Below, one piece after another: positions 1 through 7,910 of a DNA stretch of 54,279 nucleotides. The position numbers were made by a program, and so were the translations under genes. The notes beneath the pieces are model-generated. The model searched no databases. It had not been told where the DNA came from and saw nothing but the letters and a program-made list of their open reading frames with translations. This DNA comes from Lachnospiraceae bacterium (GTDB lineage Bacteria; Bacillota; Clostridia; Lachnospirales; Lachnospiraceae): positions 1 to 54,279 of the forward strand of contig JAPJQL010000026.1 of assembly GCA_030825115.1 (NCBI GenBank). Reading direction: 5' to 3'. Positions within the stretch are counted from its first letter, which is position 1. Every line of letters starts with the position of its first letter.

Positions 1-349
1 CTCTTTACTCTTACTAAATACCCATAGTATCTGGAAACAATAAATTCTAACGGCTCAAATGAAAATTCTTCAAAACTAAATCGTTCACTATTATATTGCT
101 TCATAATAAATTGCACGTTTTGTTTAATCTTTTCAAAAGTTTTTTCTACATCAATTGTAATCCCTTCTCCCGCCTGGTTCATAGCATATGCATCATAGAA
201 TTTAGTTTCTTCCTCTGCGCTCAGAAACCACACACACTTTGTAACTTTTCCTAAATCTTCTCCAAGAAATTCTTAGGTTCTGGACGCTCCGATAGGATTT
301 TCTTTCCCTCTTTCAATACATTCTCAATTTCCATTTTATCCGTTTTCAT
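1..349 (-). pseudogene. frameshifted hypothetical gene, cut by window edge
   Basis: An ATG at 347-349 follows a good ribosome site (GGGGGGA). It opens 32 codons and then meets a stop at 251-253. In a second frame an uninterrupted coding-like stretch starts at about 272 (begins EFLGEDLGKVTK) and runs off the left edge. A one-base indel near 270-280 would join the two into a protein of at least 115 residues, acidic and rich in aromatic residues. I do not recognise the family. It lies 16 bases after another small fragment (366-470), so the two were probably co-transcribed. A sequencing error is an alternative to real decay. Confidence 0.55.
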
Positions 350-365
350 AATCCCCCCTAATTTC

Positions 366-470
366 TTATATGGCAATTTCATAAATAGAATCTACACGCA
401 TTTTTACCCCACATGTTTCAAACATATTTTTTAGCTCATACCTTACACCGAATACTTTTGCCAAATACTC
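366..470 (-). pseudogene. small coding-like fragment without start
   Basis: Thirty-four sense codons are open between a TAG at 471-473 and a TAA at 366-368. The reading has protein-like composition (contains KVFGVRYELKN and KMRVDSIYEIAI) but no start codon at its beginning; the first in-frame ATG would leave only 19 residues. It sits directly before the frameshifted gene at 1-349. It looks like the tail of a decayed gene, possibly the partner of that ORF. Family not recognised. Confidence 0.35.
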
Positions 471-506
471 CTATTAATACACGCACGTATAATTCTCAGA
501 TTTATT

Positions 507-1364
507 TTATAATACAATCCAGCGACCTGACTTTTTGCTGCCCTCATGTTTAATCTGTCCGGATTCAACCATCTTTTTTACAGTTCTTTTTACACTGGAT
601 AATGAAACTCCGATTATTTCTGCCATCTGAGGTTGACTGATATTTGAATTCAATACCAAAATATCAAGTATTCTTTTTTCAAGCAAAGTTTTCTCATACC
701 CAGTTAAATTTATCGGTTCATTTATCGGTTCATTTTGATTTTTTGAACCGTTATTTTCCTGTGACAATTGCTTATGAACGAATGGCAATATTAAAATCGT
801 TCTATCCGGATTATACTTCTCTTCAATCATTGGCGTTTCCAATCCCTGTGATTCCCAAACATCAAAAATATCTGGTACCCCACTGCCAGCACGCTCACCG
901 ATTCCAATGATATTAAACATCTTCATCAGCGCCTTATTTCTAGGATCAGATATTCCACCTTTCAGCATCTGGTTTTTTCCAGTTCGGATATATCCCGGAT
1001 TCTCCATTATCACATGCTCTGCATCTTTCCGAATCACAATGCCACGTGGCACAAAAAAGTCTGTATTAGTCAAGCAGTTTGCAAGTGCCTCTCGCATTGC
1101 CTTATGCACTGGTGTATCATCAATTCTGGTAATTCCATCTAACTTGAATGGAATCTTTAGATCTTTTATGATTTTGTTGTTCACACGAAAAAAGAAATCA
1201 AACAGATTTCCTGTCCAATCACCAGAACTCGATTGAAGGCGGTCGGTCCATCTGATTGTTGGATCAAGCATTTCTCTATAATCCAGAAAATACTCAGGAT
1301 ACTCATAAAGAATCTTATACTCTTCTCCAAACATCAGAAGACCTGCTCCGGTTGGGTGAATCCG
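507..1364 (-). pseudogene. N-terminally truncated COG2865-type ATPase/HTH regulator
   Basis: The reading matches the C-terminal two thirds of COG2865 proteins (AlbA_2-fold, ATP-binding, helix-turn-helix regulators). The motif PTGAGLLMFGEEY leads in, followed by RWTDRLQSSSGDW, RIDDTPVHKAMREALANCL and GIGERAGSG. A short linker with two NEPIN repeats then precedes a winged helix (ISQPQMAEIIGVSLSSVKR) near the end. Intact members are about 450-500 residues and carry an N-terminal AlbA_2 domain of about 200 residues that is absent here. The first in-frame ATG, at 1332-1334, falls inside the family homology, so it is not an authentic start. Upstream in the same frame the sequence switches to a SIR2-like fragment, which points to a recombination or deletion junction near 1365. 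A 275-residue product could still be made, but the gene is broken. Confidence 0.75.
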
Positions 1365-1525
1365 TTTATAGTTTTCTAAAACTAACTGTATATCACGATC
1401 TGAAAAACCACATCCTAAAAAACAAATGTATGGGTTAATGAAAGAGCTTCTAAAAGTCTATAAAATACAGCACTTTCATATCGAGCATTTGTATTTGACT
1501 TCTTGTAAAAATCATTTTTGAACTT
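1365..1525 (-). pseudogene. SIR2-like domain fragment, frameshifted
   Basis: One frame from 1525 reads through YESAVFYRLLEALSLTHTF to a stop at 1415-1417. After a one-base shift in the T-run near 1418-1425 the neighbouring frame continues as LGCGFSDRDIQLVLENY. Joined, the stretch resembles the C-terminal part of SIR2_2-type NAD-hydrolase domains found in anti-phage proteins (pattern h-x-h-h-GxGhsDxDh plus LLE). It runs straight into the COG2865 fragment. The family assignment rests on pattern memory of about 50 residues, so it needs a profile search. No start codon or full domain remains. Confidence 0.5.
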
Positions 1526-1588
1526 TCATCCAAAATTGTGTTCCCTGGTAAAATTTTTCCTACCAAAAATTGCTACGTGTAGCGACTT

Positions 1589-1762
1589 TCATTCCCGTCT
1601 TTGCTCTAATTGTATTTTTGCCCTCTGAATTGCTAAATGCAATTTTGCTTCTAATACTTCTTTGGAAGGCATCGATGTAAGATATTGTGCAACTCTAATA
1701 TCTCCTTTGTCTAATTCCAACAATTCAATTACCTCATCTGATTTTTCAGCACAGAAAATAAT
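1589..1762 (-). pseudogene. C-terminal remnant of DUF1016 / YhcG-type PDDEXK nuclease
   Basis: Fifty-seven sense codons lie between a TAG at 1763-1765 and the natural-looking stop at 1589-1591. The reading (IIFCAEKSDEVIELLELD, then VAQYLTSMPSKEVLEAKLH) matches the end of DUF1016 nucleases, where a G/I-I-h-CA-x-K strand is followed by h-A-x-YLT-x-hP-x-K-x-LxxKLH. The nuclease core and N-terminus are gone, and there is no start codon. Together with the SIR2-like and COG2865 pieces it marks a decayed accessory locus. Base composition is AT-rich, like the rest of 1-1760. Confidence 0.65.
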
Positions 1763-1788
1763 CTACCAAAAGTATAACACAGACATTC

Positions 1789-1836
1789 TAAAAAGTACAG
1801 GCGCAAAAGAACAAATGTTCTGATATCGCCTGTACT
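1789..1836 (-). terminator. rho-independent terminator of nucleoside operon
   Basis: Arms at 1827-1836 and 1794-1803 pair over 10 bp (AGTACAGGCG on the minus strand). An inner 6-bp stem (AGAACA/TGTTCT) forms inside, and a short U-run follows at 1793-1790. It lies 43 bases past the nucleoside hydrolase stop in the right orientation. Confidence 0.7.
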
Positions 1837-1878
1837 CATTTTTACATTTATTTTATTTTCTGAATCGTATTAAAAAAA

Positions 1879-2826
1879 TCACCCCTGCTCCCAAAAAGCC
1901 GACAAAAGCTCTCTTATCGCCCGCTCTTCATCCACCTCTACTGCAAAGCGGATATACTCCGCTGAAAATGGATGTTCCCTGAGGTCTGCAACCACCATCC
2001 CTTTGCAGTAAGTTCCCTGGCACTCGATCCTCGCCTTAAGACACCGGGTCTGTACCAGACTGGGTACTGTGGCACACATAACCGCAAGAGGATCGTGGAG
2101 AGGGCTGTCATCAATACAATAATTCTGTTCCTGGTTGCCCTTTCGGTAGACAGCCAGCGCCTCCTTCAGATAGGCTGTCGCTTTTCTGGCCGAGGGCTTG
2201 CAGCAGGCTTCCAGCCAGTCAATATATTCTTTTTTCAGCCGGACTTTCGTCGTCACGTCCAGACCGACTACGGTGATATCCATACCTGAGGCAAATACCA
2301 GATCTGCCGCCTCAGGATCGCAGGCAAAATTCGCCTCTGCCACAGGGGACACGTTCCCCCGTCCATTCAGGCTTCCTCCCATCATCACAACCTTTTTTAC
2401 CATACCTGCAAACTGGGGATACTTTTTCAAAGTCAGGGCTATATTGGTGAGGGGACCCAGCGTGATCAGAACCAGTTCGCCCGGATACCGGCTTCCCAGG
2501 CTAAGATAATGCTCCTCCACGCAGATTCCGGTGGTTTTTCGTCTGCTTACGGGCAATGACACATTGCCAATCCCGTTGTCTCCGTGAATAAAGGATACGC
2601 GCCCTTTCCATGTTTCCATAAGGGGCTGTTTTGCCCCCACTGTCACAGGGATATCCGGCGCATCTGCCAAATCCAGGATTTTCAGCGTATTCTCCGCCGC
2701 CAGCCCTGCCTCTACATTGCCGCAGACGGTGGCAATCCCCACAATCTCAAACTCCGGTTTTTGCAGGGCATATAAAAGGGCAAGAGAATCGTCTACCCCG
2801 GTGTCCATATCAAACGCTGTTTTCAT
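1879..2826 (-). CDS. inosine-uridine-type nucleoside hydrolase
   Basis: The enzyme hydrolyses the N-glycosidic bond of nucleosides to free base and ribose, in the cytoplasm. The N-terminal metal-binding cluster DMDTGVDD (residues 6-13) is the family hallmark (D-x-D-x-G-x-D-D). Further calcium-site and ribose-site features follow: NFACDPEAAD mid-protein and DSPLHDPLAV with the active-site His near residue 235. Its 315 residues are the usual size. I take the ATG at 2824-2826, which overlaps the stop of the upstream phosphorylase in an ATGA arrangement; a longer in-frame reading from 2844 would lie inside that gene. It is the last gene of the nucleoside operon. Base preference (purine or pyrimidine) cannot be told from the sequence. 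Confidence 0.9.
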   Translation of the reverse strand: MKTAFDMDTGVDDSLALLYALQKPEFEIVGIATVCGNVEAGLAAENTLKILDLADAPDIPVTVGAKQPLMETWKGRVSFIHGDNGIGNVSLPVSRRKTTGICVEEHYLSLGSRYPGELVLITLGPLTNIALTLKKYPQFAGMVKKVVMMGGSLNGRGNVSPVAEANFACDPEAADLVFASGMDITVVGLDVTTKVRLKKEYIDWLEACCKPSARKATAYLKEALAVYRKGNQEQNYCIDDSPLHDPLAVMCATVPSLVQTRCLKARIECQGTYCKGMVVADLREHPFSAEYIRFAVEVDEERAIRELLSAFWEQG

Positions 2827-3524
2827 GCCACCTCCAGCGCACACCGGATCATAGAATCCAGATTCTGCTCCCGTTCCTCATTCGTCAGCGCCCGGTCATG
2901 GTGGATGCTGCTTCCCACGGTCAGCATGCTGAGCGCCCGTTTTCCGGCTCTGGCAGCGGTACAGTACAACGAAAGAGTCTCCATCTCCTGGACCAGGACC
3001 CCCATCTTTTCCCACTGTCCCTTTTCTCCCTGCACGTCCTCATAAAACACGTCTGAGCTGTAGACATTTCCCACCCGGAAGGAAGTCCCCGCCTGTCTTG
3101 CCCGGCTGACCGCCGCTTCCAAAAGCTGAAAATCCGCCAGTGGAGCAAAGGTTCCCGGCAGATGGTACTGTTTTGGAAAATTGGAATTGGAACAGCAGCC
3201 CATAGCAAAGACCAGGCTCCCCACCTCCACATCCTTTTTAATCGCCCCGCAGGTCCCCACCCGTATGATCGTCTCCACGCCAAACTGGTGATAAAGTTCG
3301 TAGGAATAGATTCCCATAGAAGGAATCCCCATTCCGCTGCCCTGGACCGAGATCTGCTTCCCTTTATAATTCCCGGTGTAACCGTTCATCCCACGCACCT
3401 GGCTGTAGCACACCACATCTGTGAGATAATGTTCTGCAATGTATTTTGCGCGCAAAGGGTCCCCCGGCATCAGGACAGTCTTTGCAATCTGTCCCGCCCC
3501 CGCTTCTATATGAAATGTTTTCAT
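2823..3524 (-). CDS. deoD: DeoD-like purine nucleoside phosphorylase
   Basis: This is a phosphorylase of the hexameric PNP/UP family, which converts nucleoside plus phosphate to base plus (deoxy)ribose-1-phosphate. Visible motifs are the start MKTFHIEA, the phosphate-binding MPGDPLRAKYIAEHYL, RGMNGYTGNYKG, RVGTCGAI, and QEMET for ribose contact. Length (233 residues) fits DeoD. The ATG at 3522-3524 has GGAGAG nine bases upstream; the in-frame TTG at 3548 is less likely. One oddity: where E. coli DeoD has S-D-H with the catalytic Asp204, this protein reads TVGSSIHHDR, so the Asp is replaced, although the following ER of the arginine region is kept. It may favour 6-oxopurines or another substrate. 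It couples by overlap to the hydrolase. Confidence 0.88.
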   Translation of the reverse strand: MKTFHIEAGAGQIAKTVLMPGDPLRAKYIAEHYLTDVVCYSQVRGMNGYTGNYKGKQISVQGSGMGIPSMGIYSYELYHQFGVETIIRVGTCGAIKKDVEVGSLVFAMGCCSNSNFPKQYHLPGTFAPLADFQLLEAAVSRARQAGTSFRVGNVYSSDVFYEDVQGEKGQWEKMGVLVQEMETLSLYCTAARAGKRALSMLTVGSSIHHDRALTNEEREQNLDSMIRCALEVA

Positions 3525-3567
3525 CTGTTTACTCTCCGATTCTCTCAATTTCTCTGAAGATCCGCAG

Positions 3568-3605
3568 CAGTTCAGGACAGCATATCTTCCCTCCGCCCTG
3601 AACTG
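3568..3605 (-). repeat. 9-bp inverted repeat between gntR and deoD
   Basis: CAGTTCAGG (3568-3576) pairs with CCTGAACTG (3597-3605) around a 20-base loop in the only sizeable gap (89 bases) inside the nucleoside operon. No U-run follows in the direction of transcription, so it is more likely an mRNA processing or attenuation hairpin than a full terminator. Confidence 0.4.
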
Positions 3606-3613
3606 TCACGAAA

Positions 3614-4393
3614 TCACATCCCGATATTCCGGTCATTTTTCCTGTTGATCAAAAACTCATGATGCTCCGGACCAAAAAACAGCTTCTGGGAAAGGACAGG
3701 CATGTCATACTCGGAATAAAGGACCTCCTCCAAGATCAGGAACGGCTCTCCCTCCGGTATCTTAAGGATATTTGCGAGACGCTCCCTGGCATTTCCCATC
3801 CGCAGCTTTGTCTCACTGTGCAAGCCGCCGCTGGCTAAAAGCTGGGTATAAAACTGATAGACCGTCTCCGTGTCTTCCAGATCCACCCTGTCATTGTCCA
3901 TAATTTCATACGGCATATAGACCATGGCAAATCCCACCGGCTGCCCCTCGCTGTAGTAAGTGATATCAACCACCGCCACAATACTGGATGCCCGCAGCTT
4001 AAGGACCTCCTGGTGCTTCTGGGTGGCGGGCTGGAATCCAATCGTAGTCTCCACCCGGTCCACAGGCTGAAGGCAGAAATCAACAATGGGATTTCCGATT
4101 TTCTCCAGTCCCGTTTTACTGATATTCTGGTTAGAAAGGACAATATTACCCCTTCCCTGCTGATTTGCGATAAATCCGTCTTCCTGCAAAAGCAGCATGG
4201 CCTGACGCAGAGTTCCCCTGCTGACGTTCAGCTGTTCTGACAGGATATTCTCACCAGGCAGTTTGTCCCCCGGCTTGTATTTCCCCTCCTTCAGCCACTG
4301 GCTGATCGTCTCATAAACCGTCACATAAAGCGGTATTTTTACGTTTTTTCCCTTGATTACGGTGTCTTCCAACAGTCTGTCTGCTCCTTTCAC
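3614..4393 (-). CDS. GntR family (HutC/UTRA) transcriptional regulator
   Basis: The N-terminal winged helix of the GntR family is clear: IPLYVTVYETISQWLKEG, GDKLPGENILSEQL and VSRGTLRQAMLLLQEDGFI (residues 20-80), followed by NQQGRGN. The remaining residues, about 95-255, form a UTRA effector domain ending LILEEVLYSEYDMPVLSQKL. The reading starts with GTG at 4391-4393 behind AAGGAAA; a TTG eight codons in is the alternative. It sits inside the nucleoside operon, between transporter and catabolic genes. It is therefore the best candidate to bind the 19-bp palindrome at the operon promoter (9041-9059) and to respond to a nucleoside or sugar phosphate. The effector is inferred from context. Confidence 0.9.
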   Translation of the reverse strand: MKGADRLLEDTVIKGKNVKIPLYVTVYETISQWLKEGKYKPGDKLPGENILSEQLNVSRGTLRQAMLLLQEDGFIANQQGRGNIVLSNQNISKTGLEKIGNPIVDFCLQPVDRVETTIGFQPATQKHQEVLKLRASSIVAVVDITYYSEGQPVGFAMVYMPYEIMDNDRVDLEDTETVYQFYTQLLASGGLHSETKLRMGNARERLANILKIPEGEPFLILEEVLYSEYDMPVLSQKLFFGPEHHEFLINRKNDRNIGM

Positions 4394-4432
4394 GCCATTT
4401 CCTTACACATTTCTATTAATCTAAGTATAGAA

Positions 4433-5338
4433 CTAATCTACCAATTTGCCAAGTGCTTCCGGTCCTTTTACACGTTTTCCCACAACCAGCAGCACAACCA
4501 GCGTCACCAGATAAGGCAGCATCTGTACAAACTGGGACGGAACCGACTGGTCGGTCAGATAAAATCTGGCTGCCTGGGCCACGGCAAACACCATCCCTGC
4601 CCCCATAGAGCCAAGGGGCTGCCAGCCGCCGAAGATATTTGCCGCCAGTCCCATAAATCCCCGTCCTGCCACCATATCCACGACGAACAGGTTGTTCTGG
4701 GAGACAGAAAGATAAGAGCCGCCCAGCCCGGCAATGGCTCCGGCCGCCATCATGGCAATGTAGCGGTAGCGGTTCACCGGCACGCCGGCAGTCTGGACCG
4801 CATAAGGCTGGTCGCCGATCGCCCGGTAGCGGAGACCGTACTTTGTTTTGTAAAATACAAGCCATACCCCCGCCACGATCAGGATCGTCAGATAAAGATA
4901 AGGTGACTGATCCTTGAAAAAAGCTCCCAGCACCGGAACTGAGGACAGGCCCGGAACCGTTATATTCGGGATGGAAGCAACCGGTTCGGACATCCCTTCT
5001 GCATTCCATACCGCCTTCAGCATAACCGCAGTGATGCCGCTGGCAAAAAGATTCACTCCCACGCCCACCACAGACTGATGAGCCTTCCATTTCAGGCAAA
5101 AGAGGGCATAGACCCAGCCTAAGGCGCACCCCAGCACGACCGACAGCACAGCTCCGCCCAGGGCAGAACCTGTAAAATACGAACCGATGACACCGGCAAA
5201 CGCGCCCAGAAGCATCATCCCCTCCACGCCCAGAAGAATCACGCCGCCCCGCTCCGCTATGGTTCCGCAGAGAGCACCCAAAATTATGGGAATCGAAAGC
5301 TGCAGTGTAAGCGCAATAAAATTATTTATCATTTCCAT
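4433..5338 (-). CDS. nucleoside ABC transporter permease (NupQ-like)
   Basis: A polytopic membrane protein of 301 residues with eight or more hydrophobic segments, of the branched-chain/ribose-type permease family used by BMP-dependent nucleoside importers. The typical start LSIPIILGALCGTIAERGGVI and the EGMMLLGAFAGV motif are present. So is the C-terminal cytoplasmic coupling loop GLRYRAIGDQPYAVQTAGV. The ATG at 5338 follows GAGGGGG. It is three bases after the other permease gene, so the two are translated together and probably form a heterodimeric channel. Substrate specificity for nucleosides is inferred from the neighbouring PNP and hydrolase. Confidence 0.9.
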   Translation of the reverse strand: MEMINNFIALTLQLSIPIILGALCGTIAERGGVILLGVEGMMLLGAFAGVIGSYFTGSALGGAVLSVVLGCALGWVYALFCLKWKAHQSVVGVGVNLFASGITAVMLKAVWNAEGMSEPVASIPNITVPGLSSVPVLGAFFKDQSPYLYLTILIVAGVWLVFYKTKYGLRYRAIGDQPYAVQTAGVPVNRYRYIAMMAAGAIAGLGGSYLSVSQNNLFVVDMVAGRGFMGLAANIFGGWQPLGSMGAGMVFAVAQAARFYLTDQSVPSQFVQMLPYLVTLVVLLVVGKRVKGPEALGKLVD

Positions 5339-5341
5339 GGA

Positions 5342-6373
5342 TTACCCCCTCTTTCTGCTCCATTTGATCAGTTCCGGTGCGGCGACCAGAAGAATCACGA
5401 GACTCTGGATCACGATCACCATATTGGTCGATACCGCCGTCTCACGGCTCATCCGCAGGGAACCCATATCCATAATCCCGAACAGCAGCGCCGTGAGAAG
5501 GACGCCCGCCGGATGGTTTCTTCCCAGAATGGCAACCGCAATCCCTGTAAATCCAAACGACGGGGAAAACCCTTCAATAAAACGGTGGTATTTTCCAAAC
5601 ACTTCCGTGACACCTGCCATAGCCGCAATTCCGCCGCTCAAGGTCATGGACAGGATGAGATACAGGTTCACACGGATTCCGGCCGTCTTTGCAGCAGAGA
5701 GATTGGCCCCCACGGCGCGCAGCTGATAACCTGCCGAGGTCTTCCACAGAAAAATATACATGACCACAGCCGTTGCCAGCAGCAAAAACAAAGCAGAGGT
5801 CAGCTGGCTCCTTGGCAGCAGCCTGGAAAACCAGATCTCTTCGGCGATCATCTCTGTCTGGGCTGTAGAACCTGCCACCTTAAAAGGACCATTGACCAGC
5901 CAGGATGTGAACAAGGTGCAGATATAGTTGAGCATGATCGCCACAATGACTTCATTGGTACGGAACTTTGCCTTGAAAATCCCGGGAATGCTCCCAACCG
6001 CCATCCCTGCCAGGATGCCCGCCAAAATACTGGTGACCAGCAAAACAGGCGCCGGGAAAGAGCTGAACATCAGGGCGGTGACAACCGACGCCATAGCCCC
6101 TGCGTGGAGCTGGCCTTCGGCTCCGATGTTCAACATGCCGCAGCGGGAACCAAGGGCGACCGCCAGACCGGTAAATGCCAGCGGAATACTCTTGCTGATG
6201 GTATTGGCAATCGACTGGGGCGTTCCCAGCGCTCCCTTCAGCAGGGAACTGTAAGCCGTGACAGGGGATTCTCCTGCTATCAGGATAAACAGGGCTCCTA
6301 TGAAAAGGGCAACTACGATTGCTGCCAGAGACTTGCCAATTTCCGCAGTGTTTTTATTATAAATCCACTTCAT
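5342..6373 (-). CDS. nucleoside ABC transporter permease (NupP-like)
   Basis: The partner permease has 343 residues. A first membrane helix (IVVALFIGALFILIAG) is followed by GTPQSIANTISKSIPLAFTGLAVAL and RCGMLNIGAEGQLHAGAM, typical of the BMP-type family. EAA-like coupling residues are seen in SAGYQLRAVGANLSAAKTAG. The start is the ATG at 6371-6373, preceded by AAGGAGG. The reading frame stays open upstream, but only inside the ATPase gene, whose stop codon it overlaps by 17 bases. It acts in the cytoplasmic membrane with the ATPase and second permease. No unusual features. Confidence 0.9.
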   Translation of the reverse strand: MKWIYNKNTAEIGKSLAAIVVALFIGALFILIAGESPVTAYSSLLKGALGTPQSIANTISKSIPLAFTGLAVALGSRCGMLNIGAEGQLHAGAMASVVTALMFSSFPAPVLLVTSILAGILAGMAVGSIPGIFKAKFRTNEVIVAIMLNYICTLFTSWLVNGPFKVAGSTAQTEMIAEEIWFSRLLPRSQLTSALFLLLATAVVMYIFLWKTSAGYQLRAVGANLSAAKTAGIRVNLYLILSMTLSGGIAAMAGVTEVFGKYHRFIEGFSPSFGFTGIAVAILGRNHPAGVLLTALLFGIMDMGSLRMSRETAVSTNMVIVIQSLVILLVAAPELIKWSRKRG

Positions 6374-7895
6374 GTGACACTTCCTCCTTACTCCCGGCAT
6401 CCATGACCTGCTTTTTCCCTGCCATAAACAGCCCGATTTCCTCCTTGGTACAGGTTCCCGCCTCAAACTCAGCGCTGACCTCCCCTTCATAGAGCACCGC
6501 AATCCGGTCGCTTAAGTTCATAATCTCCGACAGCTCCGCCGATATCAAAAGGATTGCCTTTCCTTCCTCTTTAAGCTTCAGCAACGTCTTGTGAACCCGC
6601 TCGATAGCGCCGATATCCAGCCCCCGTATTGGCTGCGCCACCAGCATAAGCTTTGGGGAGTGGCTGATTTCCCGTCCAAAAATCACCTTCTGCTGATTGC
6701 CGCCTGAAAGTTGACCGATCTTCTGCTCCACTCCGGCTACCTTGATCTCAAAATCCTCCACCTGCCGCTTTGCGTCCTTTTCCAGATTTTTGTACATGAT
6801 CATCCCTTTTTTGGAATACCGCGGATCATTCTGATAGCCCAGGAGGAAATTCTCCGTGATGGAAAAATCAGAAATCATGGCATCTTTATGGCGGTCTGAC
6901 GGGATATAACCAAGTCCCATGGCCTTCCTTTCTCTGACGGACATCTCCTGGATCGGAACACCATCGATGGTGATGACGCCTTCCCGGACCTTCCGGTTGC
7001 CGACAATCATCTCCTCCAGCTCCCGCTGGCCGTTTCCGTCCACACCTGCAATGCCCAGAATCTCACCCGCATGAACCTTAAGGCTTACGGTACTGCCTGC
7101 CCGTTTATGCAGCCGTACCCGGTTCAGCTCCAGGACCACCTCGCCGTTATTCTTTTCTTTTTTTGATACGATCGACTCCACCTGACGGCCCACCATCTGG
7201 GTTGCCAATTCTTTTTCACTGGTATCGCCGGTATCACACCGAAACACCACCTTGCCCTTGCGGATCACGGTAATGCGGTCGGACAGTGACATGGTTTCAT
7301 TCAGCTTGTGGGTGATGAACACAATCGTTTTGCCGTTTTCCTTAAGCTGGCGCAGGATCTTGAACAGTTCCTCGACCTCCTGTGGCGTCAGCACTGCCGT
7401 CGGCTCGTCCAGGATGATGATGTCTGCCCCCCTGTACAGGGTTTTTAATATCTCCACCCGCTGCTTCATCCCGACAGAGAGGTTTGCCACCTTCTCATCC
7501 AGATCGATTTTAAATCCAAACCGCTGTGACAGCTCCTCTACCTTTTTGCGGTTTTCCCGGTAATTTAAGAGGAGCCCCCCGGCTTCCTTTCCCAGTATGA
7601 TATTTTCCAGGACCGTCAGCTGGTCCACCAGCATAAAATGCTGATGAACCATGCCGATTCCCAGAAGATAGGCATCGTTGGGATTGGCAATCGCCGCTCT
7701 CTTCTCATTAATATAGATCTCTCCTGCATCCGGATGGTACAGGCCAAACAAGATATTCATAAGCGTGCTCTTGCCCGTCCCGTTTTCCCCCAGCAGACAG
7801 TGAATCTCCTGATGCTTCACGGTAAAATCAATCCCGTCATTGGCACGCACCGGTCCAAAACATTTTACAATTCCAATCATTCTGATCGCGTCCAT
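6357..7895 (-). CDS. nucleoside ABC transporter ATPase, two ABC domains (NupO-like)
   Basis: A tandem ABC ATPase of 512 residues, the form used by sugar and nucleoside importers of the RbsA/NupO type. The first half has Walker A GENGTGKST (usual GENGAGKST), the Q-loop VHQHF, signature LSVGMKQRVEIL and Walker B IIILDEPTAVL. The second half has a degenerate Walker A (GVDGNGQRE), signature LSGGNQQKV and an atypical Walker B VAQPIRGLD. This is the family rule, in which only one site is fully catalytic. The ATG at 7895 follows AGGAGG. It lies 15 bases after the binding-protein gene and hydrolyses ATP on the cytoplasmic side. Confidence 0.93.
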   Translation of the reverse strand: MDAIRMIGIVKCFGPVRANDGIDFTVKHQEIHCLLGENGTGKSTLMNILFGLYHPDAGEIYINEKRAAIANPNDAYLLGIGMVHQHFMLVDQLTVLENIILGKEAGGLLLNYRENRKKVEELSQRFGFKIDLDEKVANLSVGMKQRVEILKTLYRGADIIILDEPTAVLTPQEVEELFKILRQLKENGKTIVFITHKLNETMSLSDRITVIRKGKVVFRCDTGDTSEKELATQMVGRQVESIVSKKEKNNGEVVLELNRVRLHKRAGSTVSLKVHAGEILGIAGVDGNGQRELEEMIVGNRKVREGVITIDGVPIQEMSVRERKAMGLGYIPSDRHKDAMISDFSITENFLLGYQNDPRYSKKGMIMYKNLEKDAKRQVEDFEIKVAGVEQKIGQLSGGNQQKVIFGREISHSPKLMLVAQPIRGLDIGAIERVHKTLLKLKEEGKAILLISAELSEIMNLSDRIAVLYEGEVSAEFEAGTCTKEEIGLFMAGKKQVMDAGSKEEVSHEVDL

Positions 7896-7910
7896 ATCTG
7901 CCTCCTGCCT

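Noticed and set aside
1809..1820. LexA/SOS-box-like GAACAAATGTTC
   Set aside because: It matches the Gram-positive GAAC-n4-GTTC pattern, but it forms the inner stem of the terminator hairpin at 1794-1836 and no gene follows it in a position to be controlled.
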